From positions 1 through 64,000 of IMG/VR virus record IMGVR_UViG_3300047472_000037: DNA of 64,000 nt. One strand, given 5' to 3'. The notes below the pieces were generated by a model. It saw only the letters and a program-made list of their open reading frames with translations. It was not told the DNA's origin and made no database searches. The stretch comes from a virus. Shown here piece by piece: positions 1 to 9,575 of the stretch. Within the stretch, counting starts at the first letter, position 1. Each line of letters starts with the position of its first letter. The position numbers and the translations under genes were made by a program.

Positions 1-1252
1 TTGCCTCAATAGGAAATCCATTAAAACTATTTCCTGCTTCTTGACGATAGATGTTGCCATTATAATCACCGTGAAGTACATACTCTACAGTGCCTATGTA
101 ACGAGAAGATGTGACGGAAGCACTAATACCCTTCACCCTAAACCATTCCCAAATAGCAGGGCCACCTTGTGTATTATCTCTAAGACATCCAATAATACCG
201 TATGTCTCTTGGGTTGATTTAGTTGGGGAAGAGAAGAAGAACCTCACTTGAGATTTACTTCTGATGAGTACAGAACTCAATTCATCCATATCATTACTAG
301 TGATTTCAGAGGTAACGAGCTGTTGAATTTTCTTAGAGACCGTTTCCAATTCAACGTCCCCGATACGAGCAGTACCTTCAATAGGTCTAAAGCCGTCTTG
401 GGACAGGAACATCAAGTCACCATTGATTTCTTGAATACTATCAGCTGCAACACAACCGATATTACTAGTGACATCTTGAATAGAGAAATAACTAGTGTCC
501 GCACCAGTACTATCAGTAGCTTGTTGAAGAATAATCTTCTTGATATTTGTTTCACCGAATACATACAGAGTATCACGGAAGGGGTAGATATTCTTAATTA
601 CGAATCCTACGGGCATTTGACCAGAACCAGAGGCAACAGTCCAATCATATCCAGCTAGAGGAGCAGAATAAACAACTAGGTTATTTCTAGCCATCCATAG
701 TGTATTCTTGAACACTGTTACGAATTTAGGGTCATCGACAGCTTGGTTACCACCCGCATTAGCGAAGTCAGCTCCAGTTGCCGTGCTATCTACTTGAGTC
801 CAATTAGTTCCATCCCAGATAGTCATCTTATTGACACCATCTACGAATGCGATTTCATCTACACCCTTAAAGTTATATAGTTTCCATCTGATGCGAGAGA
901 CATCAGTAGAGACCATCACAGGTTGACCAGCAATTACTGCCCAAGTCGTTCCTGTGTATTGATAGAACTTATAAGTATCACCAGATTTCTGTTTGCGGGC
1001 AACAATGATTTCATCACCATAGAAGGCTATAACAAGAATACGACCTTCAGCATCAACAGTATCAACGTTCTCAGCACCGGGACTTAGAGGTTGAAAGCCA
1101 GACAACCTACGATAACCACCATAAAGAGATGCTTCAAAGTTCTGAAGTTCAATACCACTTCCCGGTTCGTTATCAGAAAGTTGGATGTGATTAATGCTAG
1201 AGTTTAGACCTCCGACACTAATAACTTTCTGGCTTTCAATTTGCTCCATCAT
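1..1252 (-). CDS. tail nozzle / tail tubular B-like protein, 3' part missing
   Basis: Reverse-strand reading from the ATGATG at 1252/1249 is open to the left edge, giving about 417 residues of an incomplete protein. It begins MEQIESQKVISVGGL and contains repeated beta-strand-like stretches with the pattern of beta-propeller tail proteins (for example IAFVDGVNKMTIWDGTNW). It is overlapped by the stop codon of the adaptor gene upstream, the usual adaptor-nozzle order in podoviruses. The role is inferred from order and composition: a tail tube or nozzle protein below the head-tail adaptor. No enzymatic motif was seen. The C-terminus lies outside the window. Confidence 0.7.
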   Translation of the reverse strand, partial: MMEQIESQKVISVGGLNSSINHIQLSDNEPGSGIELQNFEASLYGGYRRLSGFQPLSPGAENVDTVDAEGRILVIAFYGDEIIVARKQKSGDTYKFYQYTGTTWAVIAGQPVMVSTDVSRIRWKLYNFKGVDEIAFVDGVNKMTIWDGTNWTQVDSTATGADFANAGGNQAVDDPKFVTVFKNTLWMARNNLVVYSAPLAGYDWTVASGSGQMPVGFVIKNIYPFRDTLYVFGETNIKKIILQQATDSTGADTSYFSIQDVTSNIGCVAADSIQEINGDLMFLSQDGFRPIEGTARIGDVELETVSKKIQQLVTSEITSNDMDELSSVLIRSKSQVRFFFSSPTKSTQETYGIIGCLRDNTQGGPAIWEWFRVKGISASVTSSRYIGTVEYVLHGDYNGNIYRQEAGNSFNGFPIEA

Positions 1253-1986
1253 GTGTGATAGCCTCCAGTGAAATTAAAGAAGGGACTTCCACCAAAGTTT
1301 ACTCTAGTGTCGACCAAAGTTTCAGCAACATTCTCGATAAGAATATTATACATGTCATCGATACCTTGGTTGTATGCACTTTTAGCCATACCAGCACCTT
1401 CAGGGTTTTCTCTGAATAGGTTCATGTGGTAGAGTGCACCCCAAATAATAACATTCGTGTATTCATCGGGGATAGTGGTAGCATCGGTGGCAGCAGAGAG
1501 AATTGCTGGATTGTAGTAATAGCGATATTGAAGGGTGTAGGCTTTCTCAGGAACGGGTGTAACACCAAATCCCGGACCATGACCTCTGAACACAAAGTCA
1601 GGGATACTCAGACCATTAGGATTGTTATCGTTATCCCGATCTCTGTAATAAGTATACCAATCTGCCCTATTAAGGGGTTCAAGATGTTTATTATTACCTT
1701 GTCCGATTGCATCGTCTTTTTTAATCTGAAAGCTTTCCCAGTCTACTGATTTAAAATCTGCAGGCCAAGAATACTCATTCGTTGCAATTGCTAGGGTCTG
1801 GGTATACTGAAGTGCATGGAAAGGCCATTGCCACCTCTGTTGATTAATACCTCGGATAGAGTCAAGAATACAATCCTTAGCAACAGACTGGATACCACGG
1901 ACGGTGGAAAAACTAGAGGCATCAATTTCAACCTCATTGATTCGTCTTAAGAGGTTATTCGTCAATTCAAGGAATGTAGCACCCAT
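1249..1986 (-). CDS. head-tail adaptor (gp11/tail tubular A-like)
   Basis: 245 residues. The helical N-terminus (FLELTNNLLRRINEVEI), the central region with many W and Y, and the Y-rich strand region followed by an NVIIWGALYHMN-type helix match the layout of podoviral adaptor proteins that sit under the portal. It lies between a capsid/decoration module and a nozzle-like gene, as expected. Its stop overlaps the next start (ATGATGA), implying translational coupling. The assignment rests on pattern and position, not on a catalytic motif. Confidence 0.7.
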   Translation of the reverse strand: MGATFLELTNNLLRRINEVEIDASSFSTVRGIQSVAKDCILDSIRGINQQRWQWPFHALQYTQTLAIATNEYSWPADFKSVDWESFQIKKDDAIGQGNNKHLEPLNRADWYTYYRDRDNDNNPNGLSIPDFVFRGHGPGFGVTPVPEKAYTLQYRYYYNPAILSAATDATTIPDEYTNVIIWGALYHMNLFRENPEGAGMAKSAYNQGIDDMYNILIENVAETLVDTRVNFGGSPFFNFTGGYHT

Positions 1987-1987
1987 C

Positions 1988-2230
1988 TTATAACCCCACG
2001 CTCGCTAATCCACCCTTTAGAGCGAACTGTACAAATGCGAGAAGGATAGCTGCCCACACTGTGTAGTTCAAATTCTTAAAAGTGCTCTTGATTTCTTTTA
2101 GTTCAGCTTCAATACTATCAAAGCGTTTATTGATATAGTCACGGTCTACTTCTTGTTTACCAAGGGTGACTTCGACTATCGTTCTCCACCTTTCGAGGGC
2201 AGAAATACGTGTTTCAATTTGGTCATCCAT
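1988..2230 (-). CDS. XhlA-like coiled coil with C-terminal membrane segment
   Basis: 80 residues. Residues 1-55 form a charged heptad-like helix (ISALERWRTIVEV...FDSIEAELKEIKST), followed by one hydrophobic segment near residues 57-75 (YTVWAAILLAFVQFALKG). This layout resembles XhlA/holin-associated phage proteins, but it sits in the structural operon, away from the lysis cassette at 62-63 kb. It could therefore be a lysis accessory protein or a membrane-anchored virion factor. The start has an AGGAG-type ribosome site just upstream on the minus strand. Confidence 0.55.
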   Translation of the reverse strand: MDDQIETRISALERWRTIVEVTLGKQEVDRDYINKRFDSIEAELKEIKSTFKNLNYTVWAAILLAFVQFALKGGLASVGL

Positions 2231-2249
2231 ACTAATCTCCTAAGAGTAA

Positions 2250-2273
2250 ACCCCAGGCTTTTACACCTGGGGT
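2250..2273 (-). terminator. hairpin between decoration gene and XhlA-like gene
   Basis: Perfect 8-bp inverted repeat ACCCCAGG/CCTGGGGT with an 8-nt loop, directly after the 2284-2784 gene on the minus strand. The following bases are only moderately T-rich (TTTACTCTT), so it may be a leaky terminator that lowers downstream expression after the highly expressed capsid genes. Confidence 0.6.
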
Positions 2274-2283
2274 CGATTGAAGA

Positions 2284-2784
2284 TTAGGACTTCGGAGCAG
2301 CAATAATGCCACGGGATTTGGTGTTCAGGTCGAGTACAAGTACGCCAACCTTAATCTTACCACCCGTCAGAGTGCCCGTAAGGGAAGCAATCGTCAAGTC
2401 AATGGTATCACCAGCTACAGTCGTAGTCGGAATAACAGTGTTGACAGATGCACCCGTCTGAGCAGTCAGGGCAGCACCAAAGCCATCCCAAGCTGCAAGG
2501 TAGCCAGAGCCACCAGCAAAGCCGACGTTAACCGTCAGGACAGAGACAGTACCCGTAAGGACGGAAGTCTTTTCCACCCAAGCAGCGAGTACCATCTGGC
2601 CCGGAGCAACCCGGACAGCCTCGATTACGTCAGCAGCAGCAAGAGCAGAGCCCTTAGCCGTTACAGCAGCAGCAAGGTCAATTTCCTTCCACTCGACATA
2701 CGTCCAGTTGCTATTATCCATATGACGGACAAGAGCAGTAGGGACGATCGACAGAGGATTAGCAAGAGTCGTAATAGTAGCCAT
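2284..2784 (-). CDS. small virion protein, probable capsid decoration/fibre-like
   Basis: 166 residues rich in A, T, V and G with beta-strand periodicity and few charges (VSVLTVNVGFAGGSGYL, DTIDLTIASLTGTLTGGKIKVGVLVLD). It is encoded immediately downstream of the major capsid gene and closed by a hairpin, the usual position for an abundant capsid accessory or head-decoration protein. No motif allows a firmer call. Confidence 0.5.
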   Translation of the reverse strand: MATITTLANPLSIVPTALVRHMDNSNWTYVEWKEIDLAAAVTAKGSALAAADVIEAVRVAPGQMVLAAWVEKTSVLTGTVSVLTVNVGFAGGSGYLAAWDGFGAALTAQTGASVNTVIPTTTVAGDTIDLTIASLTGTLTGGKIKVGVLVLDLNTKSRGIIAAPKS

Positions 2785-2807
2785 TTAAATAATCTCCTTA
2801 GCTAAAA

Positions 2808-3854
2808 TTAGACAGCGGTGTTGTAAGCAGCACGGAGAAGGCCCTGCGGACGCAGAATCTTTCGGCCGTACATATGCATACCACGAACGATGTCAGAGAA
2901 GCCGAACGGAGAACGGAAGGTTTCCGTCTTATTAATCTGTTCAGCCGTAGCAACAGCAGAGTCATGACCAGCTACGATGAAGCCATAGTCGGTAGCAGCA
3001 GCACCGGTATGAGCAACACTAGGACCATTACCAACCGTCGGAAGGTTGTTCGAGAGGTAGACACGGAAGCCACGAACCATCGTCGAAGACAGCTTACCGT
3101 TGGAGAGCTGTTCGCTATCCTGGTAGAACTGGTTCATAAACTTCGAGTTTTCGTCCATGAGGATTTCCATGAAGACCGGATCAACTACAACCCAACGACC
3201 TTCCTTATCAACGTTCTGCTGATCAAGAAGACGGTTCATACGGGACAGAACCTGAAGAGGGGTCGCATCGAAGGTGCCGGTCTGGCCGACAGCAATCGAA
3301 TCAGTGGCAGAACCACCAGAGACAAACGCACCGCGACCCAGCTTGTGGATTGCGAAGAGTTCATCAGGATCGGCAGTGGTTTCAGCCTTCGTACCAACCG
3401 GAGCCGTACGAGCAGACCAGACACCAGTCGTAGTATTGAGCTGGTAACCAGTTAGGTAACCGAGAACGTCCGCATCGTAGGTCTGAGCGAGCTTGTAAGC
3501 TGCACGGTCCGTTGCGAGGTCGAGCCAGTTAACGTGGGACTGCTTCTTTTCGATGTCATCGATCTGGAACTGGAAGGCATTAGCACGATCAACGATGAGC
3601 GTGAAGTCCTGGTCTTCGAGGTCCTGGGAAGTCATCTGAGTACCACGAGCATAAGCCGAAATGGAGATTTCTGGTTCCTTAATGATTTGAACCGAATCGC
3701 CATAATTGCTAATTTCACCGAAATAATCAGAGTTGGTAATGTCCTGTACGACAGAGGTCTTGCGGAACTGCTTCTGGACCTTCTGCGAGTAGATTACCGG
3801 GCTAAATTTACCATTAGGAAGGTTGCCATAACCTGTTGCACTTTGAAATGCCAT
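2808..3854 (-). CDS. major capsid protein
   Basis: 348 residues, the normal size for HK97-fold capsid proteins of T7- and phiEco32-type phages. The N-terminal part has the typical FSPVIYSQKVQKQFRKTSVV, YGDSVQIIKEPEI and AYARGTQMTSQDLEDQ stretches; the middle contains WLDLATDRAAYKLAQTYDADVLGYL. The C-terminal half has PVFMEILMDENSKFMN and GFRVYLSNNLPT, typical of the spine and A-domain region. It lies directly downstream of the scaffold gene. A strong ribosome site (AGGAGAATACAA) precedes the ATG. Codon use is biased toward C-ending codons, consistent with high expression. Confidence 0.85.
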   Translation of the reverse strand: MAFQSATGYGNLPNGKFSPVIYSQKVQKQFRKTSVVQDITNSDYFGEISNYGDSVQIIKEPEISISAYARGTQMTSQDLEDQDFTLIVDRANAFQFQIDDIEKKQSHVNWLDLATDRAAYKLAQTYDADVLGYLTGYQLNTTTGVWSARTAPVGTKAETTADPDELFAIHKLGRGAFVSGGSATDSIAVGQTGTFDATPLQVLSRMNRLLDQQNVDKEGRWVVVDPVFMEILMDENSKFMNQFYQDSEQLSNGKLSSTMVRGFRVYLSNNLPTVGNGPSVAHTGAAATDYGFIVAGHDSAVATAEQINKTETFRSPFGFSDIVRGMHMYGRKILRPQGLLRAAYNTAV

Positions 3855-4025
3855 TTGTATTCTCCTAGATTTAATTGATTTCTTTGTTAGACAACGTAGT
3901 TGAATACGCTGAAAGATAGATCAACTTTCCTAGAGAGGCCATTTTGTGTTTTAGGTTGCTCAATTGAGGGCTAAATAAAATGGGTAATTCTTTAGTTTGT
4001 GTTCTATGTTAGTAGATCTTATAGA

Positions 4026-4829
4026 TTATCGAGCACCACCCGATACGTCATAAAAGATTTTACCCCTTGAAGCAGCAGACATGATCTTAGTTTCATTACG
4101 TTCGAACCAAGTCCGATCCTTCTTGCTTTGTGTTTCGATCTGAGACTCAGTGAATTCGTAATCACCGGCATCAGCATCTGGTTCCTCAAAGATACTAGTC
4201 TTTTTGACCACCTTGGCCGCGTTCCTAGTGTCAAAGTCATCGTCACCACCTTGGGACTTCTTGACTCCGCCTTGAGATTTATATTTTGAGATAACGAGAT
4301 CAGCCTGTTCTACGTCTAGATTACGGTAGATCGCGTCTTGATACTTCTGACTCTGGCCCTTAAGCCAAGAGTGGAACTTTTCACTACGAGACAACTCATC
4401 CCAATCGGAATGTAGTCGCTTTAGTTCGATGATCGCTTCTTTTGCATCGATTTCTTTAGATTTCTCTTCGATAGCAGCGAGCTTCTGGTTTGTCGTGGAG
4501 GTTGCATCCCGCACGCGTGTTTCGACAATTCGTTCAAGGATACCTGCAAATTCTGGGTATTCTTTAACCCAATTATCAACTTCTTCATCACTCTTGGGGG
4601 CACGAATACGGCCTCGTAGAGCTTGATCTAGTTTAGTCTTGAGTTCTTCAACTTCAGCCTTCGTCTCATTTTTAATCTGAGTGAGGTATCTCTGTTGATC
4701 TCCGTAGCGCTTCTTCCAAGTCTCTTCTTCGACAGTCTTAGCGGGCTCCTTGAGAACCTGTTCATCCTTTTCGATTTCTTCGACTTCAGCAATTTCTGCT
4801 TCAACGCGGGAGTTACGATATTTTGCCAT
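4026..4829 (-). CDS. capsid scaffolding protein
   Basis: 267 residues, very rich in E, K, D and Q, with long predicted helices (VEAEIAEVEEIEKDEQVLKE, QIKNETKAEVEELKTKLDQAL) and a basic C-terminal end. It sits directly upstream of the capsid gene, the standard place for the internal scaffold that directs procapsid assembly. The 150 bases between it and the capsid gene contain no gene. Confidence 0.75.
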   Translation of the reverse strand: MAKYRNSRVEAEIAEVEEIEKDEQVLKEPAKTVEEETWKKRYGDQQRYLTQIKNETKAEVEELKTKLDQALRGRIRAPKSDEEVDNWVKEYPEFAGILERIVETRVRDATSTTNQKLAAIEEKSKEIDAKEAIIELKRLHSDWDELSRSEKFHSWLKGQSQKYQDAIYRNLDVEQADLVISKYKSQGGVKKSQGGDDDFDTRNAAKVVKKTSIFEEPDADAGDYEFTESQIETQSKKDRTWFERNETKIMSAASRGKIFYDVSGGAR

Positions 4830-4898
4830 TAACTATTCTCCTTGGGGCCACAAGTATTTGACCAGAATTGATCAAGGTTGCGGGTAGCCTTCCACAAT

Positions 4899-7202
4899 TT
4901 AATTCCAGCCGTCCGATCTCGAACCGCCGTATCCACTGCTATCATTCTTATCGTTATCCGATTTGTTTGAAGCAGAAGAACCGTTTGCAAATCCTCCACC
5001 AGAGGTAGATGGTCCATTAGCACCAGCAGATGAAGCGAAGCCACCTCCCGTACCTTGACCACCAGTCGAACTATCCGACTTGTTTCCACCATTATTGGAA
5101 GAGTTTGAATTACTTTCATTCTGACCACCTGTTTGAGATGGACCAGAGAAGTGATTAGAGCCATCAGCAGCAGCTGTAGGACCAGCAGAGAAGCCACCAG
5201 CAGTCGATGACGCGTTGGTCAATGAAGGGGTAGCCATAGGTGCAGGACTTACTGCTTGAGCAACTGGTTGGGATTGATACTCAGCCAGAGTGCCGAAGGT
5301 ATGGGCACCAATCTGTTGAGAGTTTGTCATCTGTGCACCCCAACCGGGATTAATAGTATTTGCATGATAGTTTGTGAACCCTTGGTTATTCTCATCAGAT
5401 GAGTAGTAACCCTTGACTGCACTATCGTAAGCAGTGGGGTTCAAGTTGTAATTCTTTTGGGCTGTATCAGCAGCAGCTTTGTTATTCCAAGTAGAGTACT
5501 GATTAGGTGCTCCGATAACGCCAGCCATAGTGCCATACTTTCCTACACGATTATCCATCGTCTGAGCGATACCATAAGACTCTTTAGTGAAATCTTCAGA
5601 ACCGATCTTAGTCTTAGACGGATCAATCTCACCAGCCAATGTCATAGCCATCATTCTACGGTCATCATCGGACAGAGCATTGTAACGATCCAGAGATTTT
5701 GATTGAGCCATGTTTTGTAATTGCGGGGTGGAAAATCTGTCTTGACCAGCAAAAGAATCAGGTGTGGAAAACCTTTCCTGCCCGGCCATTGTTTGAGTAG
5801 AAGCGGCAAGATTTTGAGCATTGATCTCTTGGTCAGTAGGACGAGCAGTTGGTGTAGGTGCCAAACGGCTTTCCGTTACACCTTGTGTAAACCACCCTGG
5901 GGCTTTATCCATATTATATTCTGAACGATTATACATAGCTGCAATACCAGCAGCATTTACACCTTGTCCTGCTTCCACAGAATTAATAGGGTTACGACGA
6001 TCTGTTGCGATATGTAGTGATTGGTCTCCATAAGTACCAATTTCCATAGCACCGGACATAATAGCCCGTTCGGTCATATCCCTTTTCTCATCATCAGTCA
6101 TACCTTTGGTGGAAACATCGAAGGCTTGTCCAGTTTGGTGGAATGATTTACTAGCACCACCAATGGCAGCATTAACTTTTGAACTACGATACGCAGAAGA
6201 AACATTTATACCACCAGGGGTATTAGTTGCTAGTGCACCCATTGCTTCTTTTGTTCTATCAGTTAATCCGGTAGTTACATCGCCTCGTTCAGGATGCGAA
6301 TAGTTAACTCCACTAAGGTCAGTATTATCATCCACCGAATTAACGTGAGTACCATTCTCGATGGAGTTTTTAAATGAGGGAGACAAGTCCATGAGACCTT
6401 TACCCTTTGGCTTACTAGACGCTACACCCATACCAGTTGCGATATGATCTGTAGTATCCTCCTTGGCAGTGTTATAAGAAGAGCCGAAAACATTACCTAA
6501 CATCTTTGAGCCGATACTCTGTTCCATTTTGGGAGCAGTTAGCCCTTGGGCGCTAAAGTTATTCTGAGCATCCTTAACATCTTGTCGAGCTGCTTCTGCC
6601 ACCGAGCCGGGATTAACAAGAGACCGATTACGAGCCTCATTAGGGGTCATCATAGTACGGCCAGTTTTGTCTGAAACTTCGAAGCCTACAGGAACCGTCT
6701 CATTTTGGTCAGGATTCTTGGGATTAGAAATGTTTACGTTAGCAACGAGACCTTTGTTATCCTGCAAGAAACTACCAAGATTAGTCTTCTGAGGAAGTCC
6801 TAGAACCTGTCTGGCATCTTGTACAGCCTGACGATTATTAGCATTCATAGCTAGACTAGCAGCTTTACCTACCATACCGACAGGTCCAGGGAGAGCGCCC
6901 ATAGCCCCTATGAAGCCCGGCTTGTGAGCATAACCGAAGTTATTATCTACATTCCTTGGCTGAGCAGTAGAACCCTGTGGGGCAAATCCCTTTTGACTAG
7001 AGTCAGACTTAAAGATAGTATCGTACTGCTTCTGTTGTTCTTCAGGGAGTTTAACTTCCCCAGATGATACTTGACTCTGATCCTTTACGTCATAGTAAGG
7101 AAGGTCTGCATAATCGATAGGGTTGCCAGTCTGAAGATCAAGATATTGAGGTTCATATGTATTACCCGAAGGATCATAATATTGTATTGCAACGTTTGCC
7201 AT
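4899..7202 (-). CDS. virion peptidoglycan hydrolase with M15 peptidase and SleB-like domains
   Basis: 767 residues. Residues about 310-400 carry an M15 peptidase signature: SSAYRS, then SFHQTGQAFDV with H355 and D362, and LHIATD with H397. Residues about 505-645 match SleB-type cell-wall hydrolases: MTLAGE with E525, then NRVG, GVIGAPNQYS, NYHANTINPGW and IGAHTF. The two domains would cleave peptide and glycan bonds respectively. The last 120 residues are low complexity (G, S, N). The position between scaffold and portal suggests a virion component that locally opens the cell wall during DNA entry. Family-level calls are good; virion location is inferred. Confidence 0.75.
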   Translation of the reverse strand: MANVAIQYYDPSGNTYEPQYLDLQTGNPIDYADLPYYDVKDQSQVSSGEVKLPEEQQKQYDTIFKSDSSQKGFAPQGSTAQPRNVDNNFGYAHKPGFIGAMGALPGPVGMVGKAASLAMNANNRQAVQDARQVLGLPQKTNLGSFLQDNKGLVANVNISNPKNPDQNETVPVGFEVSDKTGRTMMTPNEARNRSLVNPGSVAEAARQDVKDAQNNFSAQGLTAPKMEQSIGSKMLGNVFGSSYNTAKEDTTDHIATGMGVASSKPKGKGLMDLSPSFKNSIENGTHVNSVDDNTDLSGVNYSHPERGDVTTGLTDRTKEAMGALATNTPGGINVSSAYRSSKVNAAIGGASKSFHQTGQAFDVSTKGMTDDEKRDMTERAIMSGAMEIGTYGDQSLHIATDRRNPINSVEAGQGVNAAGIAAMYNRSEYNMDKAPGWFTQGVTESRLAPTPTARPTDQEINAQNLAASTQTMAGQERFSTPDSFAGQDRFSTPQLQNMAQSKSLDRYNALSDDDRRMMAMTLAGEIDPSKTKIGSEDFTKESYGIAQTMDNRVGKYGTMAGVIGAPNQYSTWNNKAAADTAQKNYNLNPTAYDSAVKGYYSSDENNQGFTNYHANTINPGWGAQMTNSQQIGAHTFGTLAEYQSQPVAQAVSPAPMATPSLTNASSTAGGFSAGPTAAADGSNHFSGPSQTGGQNESNSNSSNNGGNKSDSSTGGQGTGGGFASSAGANGPSTSGGGFANGSSASNKSDNDKNDSSGYGGSRSDGWN

Positions 7203-7204
7203 AT

Positions 7205-7420
7205 TTAATCCTTCGGGTTATTGACTTCTTCTCGTAGATGTCTGATTCGTCTGAGTTCTTCGATAGCTCCTTGAAGCTTTAAGACTTCATCCATGTTTGG
7301 GGCAGTGACGAGAGCATCTTTTAGAAAAGTAATACGAACTTCGACATAACTGTTAAGAGCACTTAAAATCTCCTTATCATTTACTAGGAAGTATAGTTTC
7401 TCTGCGTCACTTCTTATCAT
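7205..7420 (-). CDS. small helical protein between portal and hydrolase
   Basis: 71 residues, almost all predicted helix with alternating hydrophobic and charged residues (LKLQGAIEELRRIRHLREEV). Its start overlaps the portal stop (ATGA). Small genes at this site occur in related phages, but I do not recognise a function. Confidence 0.6.
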   Translation of the reverse strand: MIRSDAEKLYFLVNDKEILSALNSYVEVRITFLKDALVTAPNMDEVLKLQGAIEELRRIRHLREEVNNPKD

Positions 7421-9555
7421 TGAGGTTGCGGGCCTTGGTTACTAGAGAAGCCCGGAGCACCCGGTTCAGGGGAATTGCCGGGACCTATATTTCCATTGCC
7501 ATTTCCACCCGGATCGGAAGGAGATGGAGCACCTTGACCACCGGGGGCTTGACCATCAACTGGTGGTTGACCCATCATAGCAGCGACTTGTTTCATCTGA
7601 AGGGCTTGAATACCAGCAGCACGAGGGTCATTGATAACCTTGTCTTCATCCAGATCCAAGGAAGCAGCATATTCACGGAGGATATAATCCCATTTGATGA
7701 ATGGTGCCATGGTTGGATTAGGTGCAGCGAACTGTGCCAACTGAAGAAGTCGCTGAGAGCGAATTTCATTTCGCATCAAGGACTCAGTCCCACGAGCGAC
7801 TACGACGACATCACCGATGTAATCCTTATCGAAGTTGAACTGCATGTTGAAAGCAAATAGAGCTTTACCCAATGGGGCAAGCAAGAAGTCATCAATGTTA
7901 CGGACAACTGCTTTAATATTCTGAGCTGCTGCACCCATAAGCATAGACATACCTGCTGCTGTTCTACCAGCGCCTAGTCCTGGAGCATTAGAGCCATGGG
8001 CATAGGAAGGCATACCAGTTGCTTCATCAGATAGCTGTCGAGCCTTATCAAATAGGGCCAGAGCGGACTGAGAGACATCGTTAATGTGGATATCATTAAT
8101 AGCTTGGCCGGGTTGACCACCAGAACGGCGGAAAATCTTACCGGGATACACTTCCATATTCTGTCCTGGAACAAGAAGGTCTTCGTTTACTTCCAAGAGG
8201 ACGTTAGAAGACAAGGCAGCATTATCTACAGCCAAACGCATGAACCCATTCATCAGCAACTGTGTGTCTAGCATGTTTTCGGCAACACCTACACCAAAGA
8301 TGGAGTAAGGATTGGTCTCATATGGTGCCAGATTGTAAGGAATACGTGCAGGAGTAAAAGGATTAAAGACTAGACGAAGAATGTGGGAACCACAAATCCA
8401 AGCATTAATCTGAATCTGATCTTGTCCCTTATATTCTTTGGGGATTTTGATCTTACTCTCTTTGGCCGTTTCGGCGTCCATCACACCCCAGTATTCATAC
8501 ACTTCCCAACGATCTTGGACAGTGATTTCGTTCTGAGTTTGGGTAAGAAGAGAAGTTTCCCAGTACTTCATATTGTAATGGGGGCCTTCAGAGATAGCAG
8601 CTTCGATGTTCTTATTACGGAAGTACGGCCGGCGCTTAAGGGCACGCAAATCAGACTTAGAAAGTCTATGTCTCTGGATAAATTTCTCACATTCGGCCAT
8701 ACTACGAGCATCTGCATCAGGATAACAGTCCCAAATGGATACATACTCCACTTTAGGGATAGTTTTTACTAGTGGATTGTAACCACCGGTCTCATCCCAC
8801 CGAGGATATTCCTGATCGATAGCAAAAGGGCCCTTAATACAACCAGTCCCGAACAAAGCCATCTCAAAAATGGTATTACGAAGGTGGGCAGAAGCATCAG
8901 ACTCATCCAATTGGTCTAGAATCTTACGTTCCATCTTCTTTGCAGCTTCTTTTGCTGGCTCAAAGTTAATATCGGTAGGCATATAACCAATGCCGGGCTT
9001 AACTTGGTCCTCAACAGGCTTAAGAAGATCTTTCTTTGGGCCAAAAAGCATCGCAATGTGTGGGTCCATCTGAGAAGTACCAGATGGTTTAGGTGTATTT
9101 GGACCTTGTGGACCTTGTGGAGTAGGTTGACCCTGTGGAGAAGTACTAACATGAATGCTATCTTCTACAGCAGTACCGTAATTCTCTGGTTCGATACCAA
9201 TGGGAAAACGATTACCTGCAAAAAGAACATCAGACATCTGAGCTACTGAGGCCATAACCTTGGTCTTAGTAATTTTAATGAATGCTCTAGACTTTTCAGT
9301 ACTAGTAAAAGTAGTAGTCGGACCATAAAGACCACGATAGTTACGATAACATTCAAGCCACCGTTGTTCATCGATATATCTCTTACGGTCTGATCTATTA
9401 AATTCTTCCATAATCGTCTCAACTAGACGAGAATGCTTTCGGTCATCTTCAGGAACATCCGTTGCTTCAGGAAGCGCCACCGATGTACTCGGATCTGCCG
9501 ATGTCTCCAACGATAGATCGTCAAATTTAGGCGTTTCATCCATAAATGAAGCCAT
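7417..9555 (-). CDS. portal protein
   Basis: 712 residues, somewhat long for a T7-like portal because of an inserted P/Q/G-rich segment near residues 135-165 (TPQGPQGPNTPKPSG) and a P/G-rich tail. Portal-like features are an N-terminal region with SDRKRYIDEQRWLECYRNYRG, the WEVYEYWGVMDAET region, YNLAPYETNPYSIFGVGVAENM (a segment typical of podoviral portals), and the QLSDEATGMPSYAHG stretch in the crown/stem part. It sits downstream of the terminase genes in the packaging order. It would form the dodecameric DNA channel at one capsid vertex. Confidence 0.85.
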   Translation of the reverse strand: MASFMDETPKFDDLSLETSADPSTSVALPEATDVPEDDRKHSRLVETIMEEFNRSDRKRYIDEQRWLECYRNYRGLYGPTTTFTSTEKSRAFIKITKTKVMASVAQMSDVLFAGNRFPIGIEPENYGTAVEDSIHVSTSPQGQPTPQGPQGPNTPKPSGTSQMDPHIAMLFGPKKDLLKPVEDQVKPGIGYMPTDINFEPAKEAAKKMERKILDQLDESDASAHLRNTIFEMALFGTGCIKGPFAIDQEYPRWDETGGYNPLVKTIPKVEYVSIWDCYPDADARSMAECEKFIQRHRLSKSDLRALKRRPYFRNKNIEAAISEGPHYNMKYWETSLLTQTQNEITVQDRWEVYEYWGVMDAETAKESKIKIPKEYKGQDQIQINAWICGSHILRLVFNPFTPARIPYNLAPYETNPYSIFGVGVAENMLDTQLLMNGFMRLAVDNAALSSNVLLEVNEDLLVPGQNMEVYPGKIFRRSGGQPGQAINDIHINDVSQSALALFDKARQLSDEATGMPSYAHGSNAPGLGAGRTAAGMSMLMGAAAQNIKAVVRNIDDFLLAPLGKALFAFNMQFNFDKDYIGDVVVVARGTESLMRNEIRSQRLLQLAQFAAPNPTMAPFIKWDYILREYAASLDLDEDKVINDPRAAGIQALQMKQVAAMMGQPPVDGQAPGGQGAPSPSDPGGNGNGNIGPGNSPEPGAPGFSSNQGPQPQ

Positions 9556-9575
9556 AGGTTACTCCTTAGCTATTA

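Noticed and set aside
248-658. Plus-strand frame of 136 codons opposite the nozzle-like gene
   Set aside because: The minus-strand protein is clearly coding throughout; this is its shadow.
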